Shown here: in pieces, positions 55,317-62,941 of the stretch
Layout: each line of letters starts with the position of its first letter
Numbering within the stretch: position 1 is the stretch's first letter
DNA from: JACCTU01 sp963737405
Lineage (GTDB): Bacteria; Actinomycetota; Thermoleophilia; Gaiellales; Gaiellaceae
Direction of reading: 5' to 3'
NCBI GenBank assembly: GCA_963737405.1
Contig: CAVTSL010000013.1
Location: forward strand, 62,001-126,000
DNA: 64,000 nucleotides
The notes under the pieces: generated by a model
Told to the model about the DNA's origin: nothing
The model's database searches: none
What the model saw: only the letters and a program-made list of their open reading frames with translations
Position numbers and translations under genes: made by a program

Positions 55317-56178
55317 CGCCGCGGGCTCGCGGCTCGACCGCTTCCTCGCCTCCCTCGACGAGGTCGGTTCGCGCGCCGACGCCGAACGACTTCTGAGCGC
55401 GAAGGCGGTATCGGTCGACGGCGAGCGCCGCGCGAAGAGCTATCGCGTGCAGCCCGGCGAGGAGGTCGCGTTCGAGTTGCCGGAGCGCGCGGCACCGGCG
55501 GAGCAACCGCCCGCGGACCTCCGCATCGCGTACGAGGACGACCATCTCCTCGTCGTCGACAAGCCTGCCGGCGTCGTCGTGCACCCCGGCGCGGGCCACA
55601 CGGGCGGCACGCTCGCGCAGGCGCTCGTCGAGCACGGGGCGGCCGGCGGCGAGGAGGATCGCCCCGGGATCGTCCACCGTCTCGACCGCGACACGTCGGG
55701 CCTCCTCGTCGTCGCGCGCTCGGAGGAGGCGCACGAACGCCTCCAGCAGCTCGTCCGCGACCGCGCGGTCGAGCGCGAGTACGTCGCGCTGGTTCGCGGC
55801 AAGCCGCGGTCGCGCGCCGGGCGGATCGAGGCGCCGATCGGCCGAGACCGCCGCGACCCGACGCGTCAGTCGCTCGACACGGACGCACCGCGCGAGGCCG
55901 TCACGCACTTCGAGCTCGAGCAGCTGCTTCCGCGACACGCGCTCCTCCTCGTCCGCCTCGAAACCGGACGCATGCACCAGATCCGGGTCCACCTCGCGGC
56001 GATCGGCCTCCCCGTCGCAGGCGACCCGACCTACGGCGTCGGCGGCGACCTCGGTCTCGACCGGCAGTTCCTCCACGCGGCGCGGCTCGCGTTCGTGCAT
56101 CCGTTCACGGATGAGAGCGTCGACGTCCGCTCGCCGCTCCCCGACGACCTCCAACGAGCGCTCGCGCAGGCGAGCTAG
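55294..56178 (+). CDS. rluD: 23S rRNA pseudouridine synthase, RluD-like (start unclear)
   Basis: S4 domain (SRLDRFLASLDEVGSRADAE, LSAKAVSVDGE) followed by the RluA-type catalytic core (YEDDHLLVVDKPAGVVVHPG and GIVHRLDRDTSGLLVVA with catalytic Asp). The S4 domain must be included, but no ATG/GTG/TTG lies ahead of it in frame; the natural position reads GTT CGC ATC CTC at 55294. The first accepted in-frame start (GTG 55447) would delete S4. Either a non-standard start or a base error. About 294 aa. Confidence 0.87.
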   Translation, partial: VRILVPADAAGSRLDRFLASLDEVGSRADAERLLSAKAVSVDGERRAKSYRVQPGEEVAFELPERAAPAEQPPADLRIAYEDDHLLVVDKPAGVVVHPGAGHTGGTLAQALVEHGAAGGEEDRPGIVHRLDRDTSGLLVVARSEEAHERLQQLVRDRAVEREYVALVRGKPRSRAGRIEAPIGRDRRDPTRQSLDTDAPREAVTHFELEQLLPRHALLLVRLETGRMHQIRVHLAAIGLPVAGDPTYGVGGDLGLDRQFLHAARLAFVHPFTDESVDVRSPLPDDLQRALAQAS

Positions 56179-57110
56179 TCCACGAGCTTCGCGCGCTTCG
56201 CCTCGTACAGCCGCTCGTCGGCGAGCCTGAACAACGCGTCCGCCGCGACCGCGTCCTGCGGATACGACGCGAGCCCGGCGCTCACGGAGAACCCCTCCGG
56301 CAAGCGCCCGCCGGCCGCCTCCTCGTCGATCAGGTCGTGCAAGCGCGCGAGGAACCGCCCGCCCGTCTCGATGTCGCTCTCGATCAGGCACACGGCGAAC
56401 TCGTCACCGCCGAGGCGACCGGCGACGTCCGAAGCGCGGAGCGAATCGGTGAGGATCGACGCGACGCGTCTCAGCACCCGGTCGCCCTCGAGGTGTCCGA
56501 GCGTGTCGTTGATCTGCTTGAACTCGTCGACGTCGACGTAGACGAGCGTCAGCCCGCGCTCGTAGCGGCGTGCGCGGAAGAGCTCCTCGTCGACCGCCGC
56601 TCCGAAGGCAGCGTGGTTCAGCAGGCCGGTCAGAGCGTCGCGGCGTGCGAGGTCGGCGAGCTCCGCGGTCGCACGATCGAAGTACGCGACGACGCACTCG
56701 GCGACGAGCACGTCGAGGCTGTCGTTCAACCGCCGCTCCGCCTCGAGCACCTCCTGGCCGGTCAGCTCCGACGCCCGCTTGGAGACGAACCGCCAGAGCA
56801 CGCGGCGCAGGATGAGCAGCTCGGTCACGATCTCGCGCGGCGCGAACCCGAGCGCCTCTCGCTCGCGCGCGTGATCGCGGACGAGCGCGGCGAGCGGCCC
56901 TCCGCGGCGCAGACGCGCCGGCTGCGGCTCGGCGAGCTCGCGCGACAGCTCGACGATGAACGTCGGCACGTCGCCGACCTGGCCGACCTGGCCCAGGCGC
57001 TGGAGCGACGGAACCGCATCGTCCCGGAGCCCCTCGTCGACGACCTCGAGCGCGAGCTCCCAGGACGACTCGCGGATCTCGTCCGCCAGACCGCTGAGCG
57101 TGGTCGCCAC
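56175..57110 (-). CDS. Diguanylate cyclase-type GGDEF protein with RsbRD-like N-terminus
   Basis: 311 aa. Residues about 10-140 form a helical domain like the RsbRD N-terminal sensor, then a GGDEF domain (RRDALTGLLNHAAFGAAVDEEL, YVDVDEFKQINDTLGH, RLGGDEFAVCL, and DERLYEAKRAK). The active GGDEF is intact, so cyclic-di-GMP synthesis is likely; an RxxD inhibitory site is not obvious. A TATCCT box (57117-57122, minus) ends 6 nt before GTG 57110. Confidence 0.88.
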   Translation of the reverse strand: MATTLSGLADEIRESSWELALEVVDEGLRDDAVPSLQRLGQVGQVGDVPTFIVELSRELAEPQPARLRRGGPLAALVRDHAREREALGFAPREIVTELLILRRVLWRFVSKRASELTGQEVLEAERRLNDSLDVLVAECVVAYFDRATAELADLARRDALTGLLNHAAFGAAVDEELFRARRYERGLTLVYVDVDEFKQINDTLGHLEGDRVLRRVASILTDSLRASDVAGRLGGDEFAVCLIESDIETGGRFLARLHDLIDEEAAGGRLPEGFSVSAGLASYPQDAVAADALFRLADERLYEAKRAKLVD

Positions 57111-57116
57111 CTTCGC

Positions 57117-57275
57117 AGGATAAGCGGGATTCCGCCTGATCCCCGCTAGAATGGCCGCTCCACCCTTCGACCCGGCGGGGCGACTCGGGTGGCGGTGCCG
57201 GGATTGGACGGATCCCGGTTCCAGCCGAGCCCGCCGGCTGCACCGACAACGAACCGAAAGAGAGGCTACGCCACC
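57117..57275 (+). promoter_or_regulatory. rpsB: rpsB promoter and leader
   Basis: TAGAAT (57147-57152) is a good -10 about 120 nt ahead of the rpsB start, so unlike most genes here the transcript has a leader. A hairpin CCGGGAT/ATCCCGG (57198-57204/57212-57218) lies in it. GAGAGG about 10 nt before ATG is the ribosome site. A leader of this kind could allow S2 autoregulation, which I infer only from position. Confidence 0.5.
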
Positions 57276-58112
57276 ATGTCCGTCGTCAGCATGCGAGAAC
57301 TCCTGGAGGCCGGCGTGCACTTCGGCCACCAGACGAGACGCTGGAACCCCAAGATGCGCCGCTTCATCTTCACGGAGCGCGGCGGCATCTACATCATCGA
57401 CCTCCAGCAGACGCAGGAGCTGCTCGAGGAAGCCCACGACTTCGCGAAGAACGTCGCGTCGCGGAACGGCACCGTGCTCTTCGTCGGAACGAAGAAGCAG
57501 GCGCAGGACGCCGTCGAGAACCACGCGAAGCGCGTCGGCATGCCGTACGTGAACCACCGCTGGCTCGGCGGGCTGCTCACGAACTGGCGCACGATCCACA
57601 CCCGGATCGAGCGCCTGCACGAGCTTCGACGCCTCAACGAAGAGGGCCAGCTCGAGCTGCTTCCGCCGAAGGAGCGGATCGAGCTCCTCGGCGAGCTCGA
57701 GAAGCTCGACGCGAACCTCGGCGGCGTCGCCGACATGAAGCGCCAGCCGGACGCGATCTTCATCCTCGACCTCCGCAAGGAGCAGCTCGCCGTGAACGAG
57801 GCGCGCCGCCTGAACATCCCGGTGATCGCGCTCGTCGACACGAACTGCGATCCCGACGAGGCCGACTACGTCATCCCGGGCAACGACGACGCGATCCGCT
57901 CGTGCGAGCTCGTGACGCGCGCGATCGCGGAAGGCATCGCGGCGGGCAAGACCGGCGTCACCGAGCAGGAGCTCGCAAGCCGGCCGCAGCCGGCCGAGGC
58001 GCCTGCGGATGAGGAGACGGCTCCGGAGGCAGCGGCGGAGGAGACGACTCCGGAGGCAGCGGCGGAGGAGACGCCGAGCGAGGAGCAGGTGCCGACCGAG
58101 GTGACGACGTGA
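57276..58112 (+). CDS. rpsB: 30S ribosomal protein S2
   Basis: 278 aa. SMRELLEAGVHFGHQTRRWN, YIIDLQQTQELLEEA, RWLGGLLTNWRTI and PDAIFILDLRKEQLAVNEA are typical. A low-complexity acidic tail of about 45 residues (Glu/Ala/Pro/Thr) follows the folded part. Confidence 0.97.
   Translation: MSVVSMRELLEAGVHFGHQTRRWNPKMRRFIFTERGGIYIIDLQQTQELLEEAHDFAKNVASRNGTVLFVGTKKQAQDAVENHAKRVGMPYVNHRWLGGLLTNWRTIHTRIERLHELRRLNEEGQLELLPPKERIELLGELEKLDANLGGVADMKRQPDAIFILDLRKEQLAVNEARRLNIPVIALVDTNCDPDEADYVIPGNDDAIRSCELVTRAIAEGIAAGKTGVTEQELASRPQPAEAPADEETAPEAAAEETTPEAAAEETPSEEQVPTEVTT
58011..58064 (+). repeat. 27-bp tandem repeat in rpsB tail
   Basis: Two copies (58011-58037, 58038-58064) differing at one base, plus 11 bp of a third. 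They encode EETAPEAAA and EETTPEAAA, so the S2 tail length may vary between strains. Confidence 0.8.
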
Positions 58113-58912
58113 CGGCGATCGCGGCCACCCTCGTCAAGGAGCTCCGCGAGATGACCGGCGCCGGGATCATGGACGCGAAGCGCGCGCTGCAGGACACCGG
58201 CGGCGACGTCGAGGCGGCGAAGCGCCTGCTCCGCGAGAAAGGCATGGCGTCCGCCGACAAGCGCGCCGGCCGCGCGACGACCGAGGGCAAGGTCGGCTAC
58301 CGCGTCCAGAGCGACGGCAGCCGCGGCACGATCGTCGGCGTCGGCTGCGAGACGGAGCCCGTCTCGAACAACGACGAGTTCCTCTCGTTCGCGAAGAAGG
58401 TCCTCGAGCTCGTCGACGACCAGGGCGTCGGCGCCGAGGAGCAGCTCGAGGACGAGCGGAAGGAGCTCTCGGCGAAGCTCGGCGAGAACATCCAGGTCGT
58501 CTCGCCGGCGCGCTTCGAGCGCGTCGACACCGGGACGATCGACGGTTATGCACACCCGCCCGCGAACAAGCTCGGCGTGCTCGTCCAGCTGCGCGGCGGT
58601 TCCGACGACCTCGCTCGCAAGATCGCGATGCACATCGCGGCGTCGTCGCCGAGCTACGTCACGCGGGAGGACGTCCCGGAGGAGCTCGTTTCGACCGAGC
58701 GCGACATCTACCTCAGCTCCGACGAGGTGCAGTCGAAGCCGGAGCAGGCGCGTGAGAAGATCGTCGAAGGGATGATCAACAAGCGCTTCTTCGCGGCGCA
58801 GGTGCTCGCCGAGCAGCCCTGGATCCACGACACGGGCAAGACGGTCGGCCAGGCGCTCGCGGAGGAGAACGCCGAGGTCGTCGAGTTCGAGCGGATCTCG
58901 CTGGCGGGGTGA
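58109..58912 (+). CDS. tsf: Elongation factor Ts
   Basis: 267 aa GTG-start protein, GDP release factor for EF-Tu. VKELREMTGAGIMDAKRALQ, KGMASADKRAGRATTEG and VGVGCETEPVSNNDEF are conserved, as is the late PEQAREKIVEGMINKRF. Stop/start overlap with rpsB. Confidence 0.96.
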   Translation: MTAIAATLVKELREMTGAGIMDAKRALQDTGGDVEAAKRLLREKGMASADKRAGRATTEGKVGYRVQSDGSRGTIVGVGCETEPVSNNDEFLSFAKKVLELVDDQGVGAEEQLEDERKELSAKLGENIQVVSPARFERVDTGTIDGYAHPPANKLGVLVQLRGGSDDLARKIAMHIAASSPSYVTREDVPEELVSTERDIYLSSDEVQSKPEQAREKIVEGMINKRFFAAQVLAEQPWIHDTGKTVGQALAEENAEVVEFERISLAG

Positions 58913-59682
58913 CCACCCAGCCGCAGGAATCGCCGGCGGCCGCACCTGCGGCCGCCGCGCCGTTCCGGCGCGTGCTGCTGAAGCTGTCGGGCGAGTCGTT
59001 GATGGGGCCGCTCGAGTTCGGCGTCGACGCGCAGACCGTCGACACGATCGCGCGGGAGATCGTCGGCGTCGTCCGGGACAGCGGCGTCGAGCTCGCGATC
59101 GTCGTCGGCGCGGGCAACCTGTACCGCGGCATCGACGGCGCCGCCCAGGGCATGGAGCGCGCGACGGCCGACTACATCGGGATGCTCGCGACCGTCATGA
59201 ACGCGCTGACGCTGCAGGACGCGCTCGAGCGCGCCGGCGCCGAGACGCGCGTGCTCTCGGCGATGGACGTCGCCGAGGTCGCGGAGCCGTACATCCGCCG
59301 GCGTGCGATCCGGCACCTCGAGAAGCGGCGCGTCGTCATCTTCGCGGCAGGCACCGGCAACCCGTTCTTCACGACCGACACCGCGGCCGCCCTGCGCGCG
59401 CTCGAGATCGGCGCGGAGGCGATCCTGATGTCGAAGCACGGCGCGGGCGGCGTCTACACCGCCGACCCGAACGAGGATCCCGACGCAGAGTTCATCCCGG
59501 AGCTGCGCCATCTCGAGGCGATCGAGCGCGGCCTCAAGGTGATGGACACGACCGCACTCTCGCTCTGCATGGACAACCATCTGCCGATCTACGTCTTCGG
59601 CAGCACCGAGGGGAACCTGCGCCGCGTCGTCGCGGGCGAGCGCGTGGGGACGATCATCTCGACCGGGAAGGAGGCAGGGTGA
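58909..59682 (+). CDS. pyrH: UMP kinase
   Basis: 257 aa. Amino-acid-kinase fold: RRVLLKLSGESLMG, VVGAGNLYRGIDG, ADYIGMLATVMNALTLQDAL, FFTTDTAAALRALEIGAEAIL. About 18 Ala/Pro residues precede the fold. Confidence 0.96.
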   Translation: MTTQPQESPAAAPAAAAPFRRVLLKLSGESLMGPLEFGVDAQTVDTIAREIVGVVRDSGVELAIVVGAGNLYRGIDGAAQGMERATADYIGMLATVMNALTLQDALERAGAETRVLSAMDVAEVAEPYIRRRAIRHLEKRRVVIFAAGTGNPFFTTDTAAALRALEIGAEAILMSKHGAGGVYTADPNEDPDAEFIPELRHLEAIERGLKVMDTTALSLCMDNHLPIYVFGSTEGNLRRVVAGERVGTIISTGKEAG

Positions 59683-60239
59683 CAGTCGACGAGCTGATGC
59701 AGGACGGAGTCCGCCGGATGGACCAGGCGGTGGAGCACACGCGCACGGAGTTCAACACCGTCCGCACCGGCCGCGCATCGGCGGCGCTGCTCGACCGGAT
59801 CGCGATCGACTACTACGGGCAGGAGACGCCGCTCAAGCAGCTCGCGACGATCAACGTCCCCGAGCCGCGCATGCTGACGATCCAGCCGTTCGACCCGGGC
59901 TCGATGCGCCAGATCGAGAAGGCGATCCAGGAGTCCGACCTCGGCCTGACGCCGTCGAACGACGGCAAGCTGATCCGCCTCCCGATCCCGCAGTTGACCG
60001 AGGAGCGGCGGAAGGAGCTCGTCAAGGTCGTGCGGCACCTCGCGGAGGAGGGTCGGGTCGCGGTGCGAAACGTCCGGCGTGACGTCATGCACCACCTGAA
60101 GGAGAAGGTCAACAACGGTGAGCTGGGCGCCGACGAGGAGCATCGCGGCGAAGAGCGGCTGCAGAAGCTCACCGACGAGCACGTCAAGACGATCGACGAG
60201 GCTCTGAAGCACAAAGAAGCCGAGATCCTCGAGGTCTGA
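59679..60239 (+). CDS. frr: Ribosome recycling factor
   Basis: 186 aa, normal length. RTEFNTVRTGRASAALLDRI, YGQETPLKQLATINVPEPR, and RRDVMHHLKEKVNNGELG are present. Confidence 0.97.
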   Translation: MTVDELMQDGVRRMDQAVEHTRTEFNTVRTGRASAALLDRIAIDYYGQETPLKQLATINVPEPRMLTIQPFDPGSMRQIEKAIQESDLGLTPSNDGKLIRLPIPQLTEERRKELVKVVRHLAEEGRVAVRNVRRDVMHHLKEKVNNGELGADEEHRGEERLQKLTDEHVKTIDEALKHKEAEILEV

Positions 60240-60934
60240 TGGCCGCAACCGAGCTCGCCAGGGCCGTCGCGATCATCATGGACGGCAACGGCCGCTGGGC
60301 CGAGCAGCGCGGGCTTCCGGTCGCCGAGGGCCATCGCGCCGGCACACGTGCGCTGCGGCGGACGGTCGAGGCCGCGATCGACCTCGGCGTCGAGTCCCTC
60401 GCCGTCTACGCGTTCTCGACGGAGAACTGGACGCGCCCTATCGACGAGGTCACCGACCTGATGGAGATCTTCGGCGACACGATCGAGCGGGAGCTGCCCG
60501 ACCTCGCGAAGGAAGGGGTCCGCGTGCGGTTCGTCGGCCGCCGGGACCGCGCACCTGAGAGTCTCCTCCGCCAGATGGAGGCGCTCGAGGCGGAGACGGC
60601 GGTGAACGACCGGCTGCGGCTCTGGATCTGCTTCGACTACGGCGGCCGGGCCGAGCTCGTCGAGGCGGCTCGGCGGATCGCCGCGAGCGGCGTCGAACCG
60701 GCGGCGGTCGACGAGGAGCTCGTGGCGGCGAACCTCTCGGAGCCCGAGATGCCCGATCCCGATCTCCTGATCCGCACCTCGGGGGAGCTCCGGATCTCGA
60801 ACTTCCTCCTCTGGCAGCTCGCGTACTCCGAGCTCGCGTTCACCGAAACGCTCTGGCCGGACTTCGGCGTCGACGACCTCCGCTCGGCGCTCGAGACGTT
60901 CACGGGGCGCCGCCGCCGGTTCGGCGGCCGATGA
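60239..60934 (+). CDS. uppS: Isoprenyl (undecaprenyl/polyprenyl) diphosphate synthase
   Basis: 231 aa cis-prenyltransferase for the cell-wall lipid carrier. IIMDGNGRWAEQRGLP has the catalytic Asp; AVYAFSTENWTRP, DLLIRTSGELRISNFLLWQ and ELAFTETLWPDF complete the family set. Shares a base with the frr stop. Confidence 0.96.
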   Translation: MAATELARAVAIIMDGNGRWAEQRGLPVAEGHRAGTRALRRTVEAAIDLGVESLAVYAFSTENWTRPIDEVTDLMEIFGDTIERELPDLAKEGVRVRFVGRRDRAPESLLRQMEALEAETAVNDRLRLWICFDYGGRAELVEAARRIAASGVEPAAVDEELVAANLSEPEMPDPDLLIRTSGELRISNFLLWQLAYSELAFTETLWPDFGVDDLRSALETFTGRRRRFGGR

Positions 60935-61085
60935 GCTCGCTCGTGCTCCTGGGGCGTCGGTCGCGGTTCGCGGCCGGAGGGGACAGTGCTCTGCACGGCC
61001 CCGGAGAGCTGCGGAACGCGAGCGGCGCCAGGCTGCGGCGGAGCCGCCCGGCTCTGCCGGGCGGGAACCGGAGCCGGCCAGGGGC
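60935..61085. other. Noncoding gap, uppS-cdsA
   Basis: 151 bp without a credible reading frame. It contains a 9-bp perfect hairpin CCGCCCGGC/GCCGGGCGG (61044-61052/61056-61064, loop TCT) with no following T-run. It does not share the conserved blocks of the repeats at 4344 and 8820. Confidence 0.55.
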
Positions 61086-61889
61086 ATGAGAGATCTCGCC
61101 GGGCGCATCGTCGTCGCTGTGCCGCTCCTGGTCGCGGTGCTGGCCGCTGCGTACTTCGACGGCTGGTGGCTCTTCGGCGTCGGGGCGATCGCGGCGATCC
61201 TCGGGCTCCACGAGCTCTACACGACGATCCGGCCGCTCCGGCCGCTCGTCCTCGCGGGCTTCGCGGGGGTCATCGCGGGTCTCGTCGGCGCAGAGCTCGG
61301 CGGGCCGGAGTGGCTGCTCGCCGGCCTGCTCTCGACGTTCGTGTTCGCGTTCGGGCTGTACGGAGTCGCGGAGACGCGGCAGTCGGGGACGGTGACGATC
61401 GCGTCGACGATCATGGGTGCGTTCTGGATCGGCGCGGGGATCGCCCACCTGATCCTGCTCCGCGACATCGGCGACGAGTACCTCGGCCGCCTGGCGATCT
61501 TCACGGTGCTGCTGGCGGTCTGGGCGGGCGACACGGCCGCGTACTTCGCCGGCCGGCTCTTCGGCCGCCACAAGCTCGCCGCGATCATGTCGCCCGGCAA
61601 GACGTGGGAGGGCTTCGTCGTGGGGTTCGCGGCCTCGGTGCTCGTCGTCTTCTTCGCGCTCTACCAGGATCGCGACCGGTTCCTCGAGATCTGGGAGATG
61701 CTCGTGCTCGGCGCCGTGATCGCCGTCGCCGGCACGATCGGCGACCTCTTCGAGTCGGCGGTCAAGCGCGACATGCAGGTGAAGGACAGCGGGCGGCTGC
61801 TCGGCGGCCACGGCGGGGTGCTCGACCGGATCGACTCGCTCCTGTTCGCCTCGGTCGCCGGGTACTACACCATCGTCGCCCTACACTGA
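61086..61889 (+). CDS. cdsA: Phosphatidate cytidylyltransferase
   Basis: 267 aa, multiple membrane helices, makes CDP-diacylglycerol. The signature at the C-terminus reads AVKRDMQVKDSGRLLGGHGG then VLDRIDSLLFA; the usual Pro of LPGHGG is Gly. The Lys-Asp and Asp-Arg-x-Asp residues for metal and CTP are intact. Confidence 0.93.
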   Translation: MRDLAGRIVVAVPLLVAVLAAAYFDGWWLFGVGAIAAILGLHELYTTIRPLRPLVLAGFAGVIAGLVGAELGGPEWLLAGLLSTFVFAFGLYGVAETRQSGTVTIASTIMGAFWIGAGIAHLILLRDIGDEYLGRLAIFTVLLAVWAGDTAAYFAGRLFGRHKLAAIMSPGKTWEGFVVGFAASVLVVFFALYQDRDRFLEIWEMLVLGAVIAVAGTIGDLFESAVKRDMQVKDSGRLLGGHGGVLDRIDSLLFASVAGYYTIVALH

Positions 61890-61894
61890 GGCCG

Positions 61895-62941
61895 ATGAAG
61901 CGCGTCGCCCTGCTGGGTGCCACCGGGTCGATCGGGCGACAGGCGATCGAGATCGTGGAGGCCAATCCCGAGCTCGAGCTCGTGGCCGCCGCCTCGGGCT
62001 CGCAGCCAATCGACGGCCTGGCGCCGCTGACGCAGGTCGGCGGCGACCTGACCGAGCTGCTCGAGCGCGCCGATCCCGACGTCGTGCTGAACGCAGTCGT
62101 CGGGTTCGCCGGCTTGCCGGCGACGCTCTGGGCGCTCGAGCGCGGCGTCACGCTCGCGCTCGCGAACAAGGAGAGCCTCGTCGCGGCAGGCGAGCTCGCC
62201 CTTTCGGCGCGCGAGCGTGGGGGAGGCCTGCTGCTCCCGGTCGACAGCGAGCACTCCGCGCTCTTCCAGTGCATCGAGGGCCGCCGCGCTGAGGAGCTGG
62301 ACTCGCTCGTCCTCACCGCATCGGGCGGCCCGTTCCGCGGCAGGACGAGGGACGAGCTGGCCGAAGTCACACCGGACGAGGCGCTCGAACATCCAACTTG
62401 GCGGATGGGCCGAAAGATCACTGTGGACTCCGCAACGCTCGCGAACAAGGGGCTCGAGCTGATCGAAGCGCACTTCCTCTTCGGACTCCCGTACGAGAGG
62501 ATCGACGTCGTCATCCACCCGACCTCCGTCGTCCACGGCCTCGCCCGCTTCCGGGACGGGGCGTCGCTTGCTCACCTCGGCAACCCCGACATGCGGGTGC
62601 CGATCTCGTACGCGCTGACGTATCCGGAGCGCGCGGCGACGCCGGTGCCGCAGCTCGACCTCGTCGGCACGACGCTCGAGTTCGAGGCGCCCGATCTGGA
62701 GACGTTCCCGCTCCTTCGGCTCGCGCGACAGGCAGGCGAGTCCGGCGGCACGTATCCGTGCGTCTACAACGCCGCGAACGAGGTGGCCGTGCAGGCGTTC
62801 CTCGACGGCCGCCTCTCGTTCCTCGGGATCGCCGACGCCGTCGACGAGGCGCTCACGGCTGCGGACGGCGCACCGGCCCGCGACCTCGACGAGCTGACCG
62901 AAGCCGACACGGCGGCGAGACGGGTGGTGGCGCGCGTATGA
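61895..62941 (+). CDS. dxr: 1-deoxy-D-xylulose 5-phosphate reductoisomerase
   Basis: 348 aa MEP-pathway enzyme. NADPH site VALLGATGSIGRQAIEI, ALANKESLVAAG, metal site LLPVDSEHSALFQ, TASGGPFRGRT, and TWRMGRKITVDSATLANKGLE. About 35 residues shorter than E. coli Dxr, missing in the N-terminal domain after AAASGSQP. Overlaps rseP by 4 bp. Confidence 0.95.
   Translation: MKRVALLGATGSIGRQAIEIVEANPELELVAAASGSQPIDGLAPLTQVGGDLTELLERADPDVVLNAVVGFAGLPATLWALERGVTLALANKESLVAAGELALSARERGGGLLLPVDSEHSALFQCIEGRRAEELDSLVLTASGGPFRGRTRDELAEVTPDEALEHPTWRMGRKITVDSATLANKGLELIEAHFLFGLPYERIDVVIHPTSVVHGLARFRDGASLAHLGNPDMRVPISYALTYPERAATPVPQLDLVGTTLEFEAPDLETFPLLRLARQAGESGGTYPCVYNAANEVAVQAFLDGRLSFLGIADAVDEALTAADGAPARDLDELTEADTAARRVVARV

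Noticed and set aside
57117..57275. Known riboswitch in the rpsB leader
   Set aside because: Only one simple hairpin is seen and no recognised aptamer motif; left as a possible autoregulatory leader.
60935..61085. Third copy of the structured repeat between uppS and cdsA
   Set aside because: It has a G+C hairpin but none of the shared blocks found in the other two copies.
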